Assembly (NCBI RefSeq): GCF_002901445.1
Contig: NZ_PPPD01000001.1
Coordinates: 2,486,501-2,550,500, forward strand
DNA from: Deinococcus koreensis
Lineage (GTDB): Bacteria; Deinococcota; Deinococci; Deinococcales; Deinococcaceae
DNA: 64,000 nt
Reading direction: 5' to 3'
In this document: piece after piece, positions 57,974 through 64,000 of the stretch
Layout: every line of letters begins with the position of its first letter
Numbering within the stretch: position 1 is the stretch's first letter
Notes under the pieces: model-generated
Told to the model about the DNA's origin: nothing
Database searches by the model: none
What the model saw: only the letters and a program-made list of their open reading frames with translations
Position numbers and translations under genes: made by a program

Positions 57974-58944
57974 GCGCGCCGACCCTCACCCTCCGGGGGG
58001 CGACCGATGCCGACGTCCCGGCCCTGGCGCGGGTCATGAGCGCCGTGAACCCGAACCATCCCTGGACGCCCGATTCGCTGGCGCACGAACTCCAGAGGCT
58101 GCGCGAGCACCCGCTGGGCCTGCACACCGCTCAGTGGGTGGCCGAGGACGGGGGCAGGGTCGTGGGCATGGCGGCGGCGCTGCAGTTCGCCGGGATGTAC
58201 CACCCGGATCGCTACCACGCCGAGCTGATGGTGCTGCCGGAGGCCGGGCGGCGCGGGGTGGGCACGCGCCTCGCCGGGGTGGTGGAGGCCCATCTGCGCG
58301 CCCGCGGCGCCCGCGAGGTGCTGGCCGGGGCCTACGAGGATCAGCCGCACGCGCTGGCCTTCCTGGCACGCCGGGGGTTCAGCGAGGCCATGCGCTTTTT
58401 CGACAACGTGCTGGACGTGGACTCCTTCGACCCCGCGCCCTGGGCCGCCCACGAGGCGCTGCCGGACGGCCTGCGCGCCTTGAGTCTGGCCGAACTGGAA
58501 GCCGAAGTTGGCCAGGACAGCGCCCGGCGCGCCTATCACGCCGCCTTCGTGGAGGCCCGCCTGGACGTTCCGCGCACCGGCGCGGCCTCGGAGGTCACCT
58601 TCGGGGATTTCCAGACGCGCCTCTCGCACCCGCTGGCCGATCCGCACGGCATCCTGCTGGCCGTGACGGCACAGGGCGAGGTCGCCGCGCTCTCGGAACT
58701 GGAGCGTGCCGAGGACGATTCGGGGCGCCTGAACACCGGCCTGACCGGCACGCGCCGGGCGTGGCGGCGCCGGGGGCTGGCGCTGGCGCTCAAGCTGCGG
58801 GCCATCCGTCTGGCGCGCCAGCGGGGCATCCGCGAGATCTGGACGGGCAACGCCACGACCAACGTGCCCATGCTGGCGATCAACGACCGGCTCGGCTTCC
58901 GGCCCCGGCAGGCCTTCGTCGAGATGAAATGGGGCGGCGTGTGA
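57970..58944 (+). CDS. Double-GNAT acetyltransferase 2
   Basis: 324 residues; GTG start overlaps the previous stop (GTGA). N-domain LMVLPEAGRRGVGTRLAGVVE; C-domain TGTRRAWRRRGLALALKLRAIRLAR and TGNATTNVPMLAINDRLGF. More similar to copy 3 than to copy 1 in the C-domain. Coupled translation suggests a fixed ratio of products or a complex. Confidence 0.88.
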   Translation: MSAPTLTLRGATDADVPALARVMSAVNPNHPWTPDSLAHELQRLREHPLGLHTAQWVAEDGGRVVGMAAALQFAGMYHPDRYHAELMVLPEAGRRGVGTRLAGVVEAHLRARGAREVLAGAYEDQPHALAFLARRGFSEAMRFFDNVLDVDSFDPAPWAAHEALPDGLRALSLAELEAEVGQDSARRAYHAAFVEARLDVPRTGAASEVTFGDFQTRLSHPLADPHGILLAVTAQGEVAALSELERAEDDSGRLNTGLTGTRRAWRRRGLALALKLRAIRLARQRGIREIWTGNATTNVPMLAINDRLGFRPRQAFVEMKWGGV

Positions 58945-59893
58945 TTCAGGTGCGGCCAGTGGGGGAGGGCGAGTGGGACGTCGCCGCGCAGGTCTACACG
59001 GCCGCCTGCCCGCACGACCCGCAGAGCGGCATCGATCTGCGCAAACGCGACGCCGAGCAGCGCGGCTGGAGCTACCGCGCGGCCACCCTGGTCGCCGTGG
59101 ACGGCTCGCAGGTGGTGGGCACGGCCAGCTTCTACCAGAACCCCGGCGCGTACCACCCGAACCGCTACAGCCTGGAACTCGCCGTGCGGCCCGCCCACCA
59201 GGGGCAGGGGGCGGGCGGGGCGCTCTGGACGGCGCTGGAGACCCGTCTGCGGGCCCTGGGGGCCGAGTCGGTGCGGGGGCTGGCCCGCGAGGATCACCCG
59301 CTCGCGCCCGGCTTTCTGGAGCGGCGCGGTTTCATGCCGGGCAAACGCTTCTTCTACAGCGCCCTGGACGTGACGGCCTTCGACCACTCGCGCATCGCGC
59401 CGGGTCTGGAGGCGCTGGCGGCCCAGGGGGTGCGGATCGTGAGCCTCGCGGAGCTGCGCGCGGCCGGGGAGCCCGAGCTGAGCGCACGGCTGCACGCCCT
59501 GATGAGCGACGTGCGCCAGGACGTGCCCCGCTCCGAGCCCGCCACGCCCCTGAGCTTTCAGGTCTTTGGAGAAGCCGTGCTGGGCGACCCGGGCCTGCTG
59601 CCGGAGGCGTATCTGGTCGCGGTGCATGACGGCCGGTTCATCGGCCAGACGGCGCTGTTCCGCACCGAGGCCAGCCCGGAGCTGCTGACCGGCCTGACGG
59701 GGGTCACGCGGGCGTGGCGCGGCCGGGGCGTGGCCACGGGTCTGAAGCTCGCGGCGATCCGGGCGGCACATCGGCTGGGCGCGCCCCTCATCCGCACCGA
59801 CAACGCCAGCGACAACGCGCCCATGCTGGCGATCAACGGCCGCCTGGGCTTCGTGCGTGATCCGGGCAGTATCGACTACCAGCGGAGCTTCTG

Positions 59894-59894
<1 letters not shown>
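58941..59894 (+). CDS. Double-GNAT acetyltransferase 3
   Basis: 317 residues; GTG start overlaps the previous stop (GTGA). N-domain LAVRPAHQGQGAGGALWTALE; C-domain TGVTRAWRGRGVATGLKLAAIRAAH and TDNASDNAPMLAINGRLGF. The next gene starts within its stop (TGATG). Clear tandem paralogue of copy 2. Confidence 0.88.
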
Positions 59895-60651
<757 letters not shown>

Positions 60652-60655
<4 letters not shown>

Positions 60656-61170
60656 CCAGCCACAGCGAACCCCACGGCCAGCCCGTCGCCTTTCAGGTGG
60701 GAGTCTTCGCGCTGGTGCAGCACCAGGGAACCTACCTGATCGTCCGCCACCCCCGGCCGCTGCTGCCGGGCGGCGGCCACAGCCTGCCGGGGCTGCTGAT
60801 CGACGTGCCGGTGGGCAACAACATTATCGAGATGCACCTGCGCCGCGCGCTGCTCTCGCAGGTAGGCATCGCGGTCAGCGATCTGCGGCTGGTCGGCTCG
60901 CACGCGGGCCGGGGCGTGCAGTCCGGCGAGGGCGAGGCGAGACTGAACCTGATCTTCGGCACCCAGTACTGCTCGGGCATCCTGAACCCGCAGCCCGACA
61001 AGGTGATCAGCGCCGAGTGGCTGCCCCAGCACGAATTCGGCGAGTACAGCGGCGCCCCCGAGTGGCTGCAGTCCGCGATCCGCGAGTTCGAGACCGTGAT
61101 CGTGCCGCCCGGCGCCCGTCCGCCCGGCGCCGCCAGGACGTCGTTCTTCAGCCGCCGCCGCCAGCCCTGA
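60652..61170 (+). CDS. Degenerate Nudix-fold protein
   Basis: 172 residues from TTG with GAGGAG 8 nt upstream; it overlaps the previous stop (TTGA). The Nudix fold is visible (FQVGVFALVQHQGTYLIVRHP; LPGGGHSLPG; EWLPQHEFGEY) but the box reads LLIDVPVGNNIIEMHLRRALLSQVGI, with the catalytic Glu residues replaced by Arg/Leu/Ser/Gln. Probably a binding protein or regulator, not a hydrolase. C-terminal Arg/Ala-rich tail. Confidence 0.75.
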
Positions 61171-61251
61171 GGGCACAGGCTTTCAGCGCCACTGCCTGAG
61201 AGTCGGGGCAACCGCAGGGTGGCAAGCTCTGGCCTTGGTGCCTGGTCTGTG

Positions 61252-61368
61252 GGCGACCCCTCTGCTCCGCAGCAGTTCCCCTGACAAGGGAGCCAAGAAG
61301 CATGGGCGATCCTTCCCTTTCCCTGCCTCCCCTTGAGGGGAGGTGGCCTGAGAGGCCGGAGGGGTTCA
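61252..61368. repeat. Composite palindromic repeat, copy B
   Basis: GGCGACCCCTCTGCTCC, CAGTTCCCCTGACAAGGGAG, CCAAGAAGCATGGG, then CTCCCCTTGAGGGGAG and CCTGAGAGGCCGGAGGGGTTCA. Matches copy A at 45692. Confidence 0.65.
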
Positions 61369-61507
61369 CGTGGCGTCACCAGCCTGACCACCTCACTGAC
61401 AGCGCGGTCGCCCTGCCTGAAGCCCCTGCCCTCCTGAACGGGGCCGGTCTGCTACCCTCGGGGGCGGCCCGCGACCTGTGCTGTCGCTCCGGCCTGGAGG
61501 CACTGTC

Positions 61508-62062
<555 letters not shown>

Positions 62063-62142
62063 GCAGCGCTGGGCTGAGGTAGGCGCGGACGATCGGTAGA
62101 CACCTCTGCGTAAATACGACGTGGAGTGACGGCAATCCCCGC

Positions 62143-62148
62143 TAGGCT
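62143..62148 (+). promoter_or_regulatory. -10 box of leaderless hydrolase gene
   Basis: TAGGCT followed by 7 nt and ATG at 62156. Confidence 0.5.
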
Positions 62149-62155
62149 CCGGCGG

Positions 62156-62725
62156 ATGGCTGAACTCCTGCTCTTCCACCACGCCCAAGGTCAGACCGCC
62201 GGTTTCCTCGCCTTCGCCGACGACCTGCGCCGCGCCGGACACGTGGTGCACACGCCCGACCTCTACGGTGGACGAAGCTTCGACACCCTCGAAGCGGGGA
62301 TCGCCCACGCCAGAGAACTCGGGTTCGGCACCCTCTTGGAGAACGGCGTGCGAGCGGCCGACGGGCTGTCTCCCGAGCTGGTCTACGCCGGGTTCTCGCT
62401 GGGGGCCATGCCAGCCCAGAAGCTGGCCCAGACGCGCCCTGGGGCGCGAGGGGCGCTGCTCTTCCACGGCTGTGTGCCCGTCTCGGAATTCGGAGACCGG
62501 TGGCCGGCGGACGTCCCCGTTCAGATTCATGCCATGCAGGGCGACCCCTTCTTCGAGGAGGATCAGGAGGCAGCCCAGGCGCTGGTAGACGAAGCGGCAC
62601 AGGCGGAACTGTTCCTGTATCCAGGAGATCAGCACCTCTTCACGGATCGCGGCCTCCCGGCCCACGACGAGGGGGCCGCCTCGCTGCTCCTGCAGCGTGT
62701 GCTGGCTTTTTTGACCCCGCGCTGA
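62156..62725 (+). CDS. Dienelactone hydrolase-family protein
   Basis: 189 residues, small alpha/beta hydrolase. AELLLFHHAQGQTAGFLAFADDLR, GFSLGAMPAQKLA (elbow with Ser where true dienelactone hydrolases have Cys), ALLFHGCVP, and QIHAMQGDPFFEEDQE and YPGDQHLFTDR (acid and His). Substrate unknown. Leaderless start. Confidence 0.87.
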   Translation: MAELLLFHHAQGQTAGFLAFADDLRRAGHVVHTPDLYGGRSFDTLEAGIAHARELGFGTLLENGVRAADGLSPELVYAGFSLGAMPAQKLAQTRPGARGALLFHGCVPVSEFGDRWPADVPVQIHAMQGDPFFEEDQEAAQALVDEAAQAELFLYPGDQHLFTDRGLPAHDEGAASLLLQRVLAFLTPR

Positions 62726-62762
62726 ATACACCGAACTTCGACACTCGGCGGCGCCCCCTGCT

Positions 62763-64000
62763 TCAGCCCTCCTCCCCCTCCTCCTCGTCCAGTTCGACGG
62801 TCACGGTCGACCAGCGGGCGGGGAGGTTCAGGCGCAGCACACCGTCCTCGTAGGCGAAGGAGGCCGCGCCCTGCACCTGGCGGGTGTGCTCCAGGCCCAC
62901 GATCTGCAGGGTCTCGCGGGGCTCGGCCTGACCGGGCAGGGAGCCGGCGGCGCCCTCCGACTCCCGCCGGATGGTCAGCACCCTGCCCTGGCGTTCGCCC
63001 ATCAGGCGGGTCAGGCGGCCGCGCGCCGGGCCGTCGCCGTCGTCCTCGTAGAGCTGCCCGACAAAGCCCTCCGGGCCGGCGTGCGCCAGCCACGACAGCC
63101 TCTCCCAGCGGGCGGTGGTCGTGTGGAGCGCGGCCTCGGTCATGGGCACGGCGTGGCCGGCTTTCAGGTACAGGGGCAGGGTGTCCAGGGGCGCCTCGGC
63201 CAGCACGTGGGCGCCGCCCGCTTCCAGGCGTCCGAACTGGGCGAGGTTGAAGGCGGGCGCCCAGCGGCCCTGGGGCAGGTAGACCAGCCGCCGGCGGTGC
63301 CCGGCGCGCAGGATCGGCGCCACCAGCAGGCCCTCGCCCAGCAGGTACGCGCTGTCTTCCTGCACGGCGTTCTCGTCGGCCGGATGGTGCAGGGCCAGCG
63401 GGCGCAGGATCGGCAGGCCGCTGCGGGTGGCCGTGTGGGCCAGCGTGTACAGGTAGGGCAGCAGGCGGTAGCGCAGTTCCAGCGCCGCGCGGATCACGCC
63501 CAGGTAGGGCTCGCCGAAGCGCCACGGCTCCTGATCCGCCGTGCCCAGCGCCGAGTGGTTGCGCAGGAAGGCGTAGCCCACCGCCGCCTGATACCAGCGC
63601 GCCAGCAGCTCCCCGGTGGAGTCCTCGGCGAAGCCCCCCACGTCGGCGCCCACGAAGGGCACGCCGCTCAGGCCCAGCCCCCCGATCATGGGCAGGCTGA
63701 GGGCCAGATGCGACCAGTTGGACGTGTTGTCGCCCGTCCAGACCGCCGCGTGGCGCTGGATACCCGCGGAGCCGGCCCGCGTGAGGATCCAGGGGCGGAT
63801 GCCGGGGCTGAACTTGGCGTAGCCCAGGCGGCTGGCCTCGCTCATGGGGTTGGCGTAGGCGTTGTGCACCTCCAGGTGGAGCCGCGTGCCGTGGCGGGCG
63901 TCGTAGGGCAGGGTCTTGCCCTCGGTCTCGCGGGGGGCTTTCAGGCTGAACGAGGCCGGCTCGTTCATGTCGTTCCACTGGCCCTGGATGCCCAGGTCGG
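62763..64000 (-). CDS. GH31 alpha-glucosidase, N-terminal part beyond the window
   Basis: The frame is open to the right edge. The visible ~412 residues start in the catalytic barrel with QWNDMNEPASF (nucleophile Asp) and continue with WTGDNTSNW (acid/base Asp), GLSGVPFVGADVGGF, LRYRLLPYLYTLAHTATRSG and the C-terminal beta domains. It should release alpha-linked glucose from oligosaccharides. The C-terminus ends in a run of Glu/Gly (DEEEGEEG). It is convergent with the hydrolase gene at 38 bp. Confidence 0.95.
   Translation of the reverse strand, partial: DLGIQGQWNDMNEPASFSLKAPRETEGKTLPYDARHGTRLHLEVHNAYANPMSEASRLGYAKFSPGIRPWILTRAGSAGIQRHAAVWTGDNTSNWSHLALSLPMIGGLGLSGVPFVGADVGGFAEDSTGELLARWYQAAVGYAFLRNHSALGTADQEPWRFGEPYLGVIRAALELRYRLLPYLYTLAHTATRSGLPILRPLALHHPADENAVQEDSAYLLGEGLLVAPILRAGHRRRLVYLPQGRWAPAFNLAQFGRLEAGGAHVLAEAPLDTLPLYLKAGHAVPMTEAALHTTTARWERLSWLAHAGPEGFVGQLYEDDGDGPARGRLTRLMGERQGRVLTIRRESEGAAGSLPGQAEPRETLQIVGLEHTRQVQGAASFAYEDGVLRLNLPARWSTVTVELDEEEGEEG

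Noticed and set aside
61440..61507. Possible preQ1 riboswitch before the VUT transporter
   Set aside because: No short C-rich loop hairpin with the A-rich tail of the preQ1 classes could be found.

Overview
The window looks like chromosomal DNA of a Deinococcus species (Deinococcota). The evidence is very high GC throughout, many Nudix genes, a Dps protein with a signal peptide, two GGDEF-EAL proteins, and above all many genes whose start codon lies 5-8 nt behind a TANNNT -10 box (leaderless promoters). The species cannot be named from sequence alone. About 55 protein genes, one tRNA (Trp) and one riboswitch are supported. No rRNA, CRISPR array, prophage or complete insertion sequence was seen.

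Layout, left to right. Positions 1-10 kb hold gltB (5' end cut by the window) and gltD for glutamate synthase, then glyA and a membrane GGDEF-EAL protein on the minus strand, and an HxlR regulator divergent from an NAD(P)-binding protein. Positions 10-18 kb hold a K+/H+ antiporter-like gene divergent from the pheS region, then pheS and pheT separated by a four-helix-bundle gene (inside an inverted-repeat-bounded unit) and a Nudix gene, then a two-domain Nudix protein. Positions 18-24 kb hold a lipoprotein, a DUF512 radical SAM protein, tRNA-Trp and a proline-rich anchored protein. Positions 23-28.4 kb form a surface-glycan-like group: a NodB-like pseudoenzyme with a YkoP-like tail, GT4 and GT2 glycosyltransferases, an MFS protein and an active-looking polysaccharide deacetylase. 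Positions 28.4-34.3 kb hold recR-ybaB, an NrtR-like regulator, infC (probable ATA start), a glutaredoxin-like protein, and hemL coupled to a CoA-binding protein.

Positions 36.7-42.6 kb, all minus strand, form a thiamine salvage region. A TPP riboswitch with a terminator precedes thiB; then come thiP, a secreted Dps, thiQ and thiamine pyrophosphokinase. Together these would import thiamine and convert it to TPP under TPP control. Positions 42.6-51.5 kb hold two tandem duplicated Nudix genes, a MarR-DHA2 efflux pair, an FAD amine-oxidase-like protein with a VOC protein, a rhomboid protease, an EamA transporter and a second GGDEF-EAL protein. Positions 51.6-64 kb hold an S9 peptidase, an M20 peptidase, a PIG-L deacetylase divergent from three translationally coupled double-GNAT acetyltransferases, an arginase-like hypothetical protein, a degenerate Nudix protein, a queuosine-precursor-type transporter, a small alpha/beta hydrolase and the C-terminal part of a GH31 glucosidase.

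The least ordinary features are the 426-bp four-helix-bundle unit between pheS and pheT, a possible Phe leader peptide/attenuator before pheS, the ATA start of infC, the PIG-L/triple-GNAT cluster, and several families of dispersed palindromic repeats.
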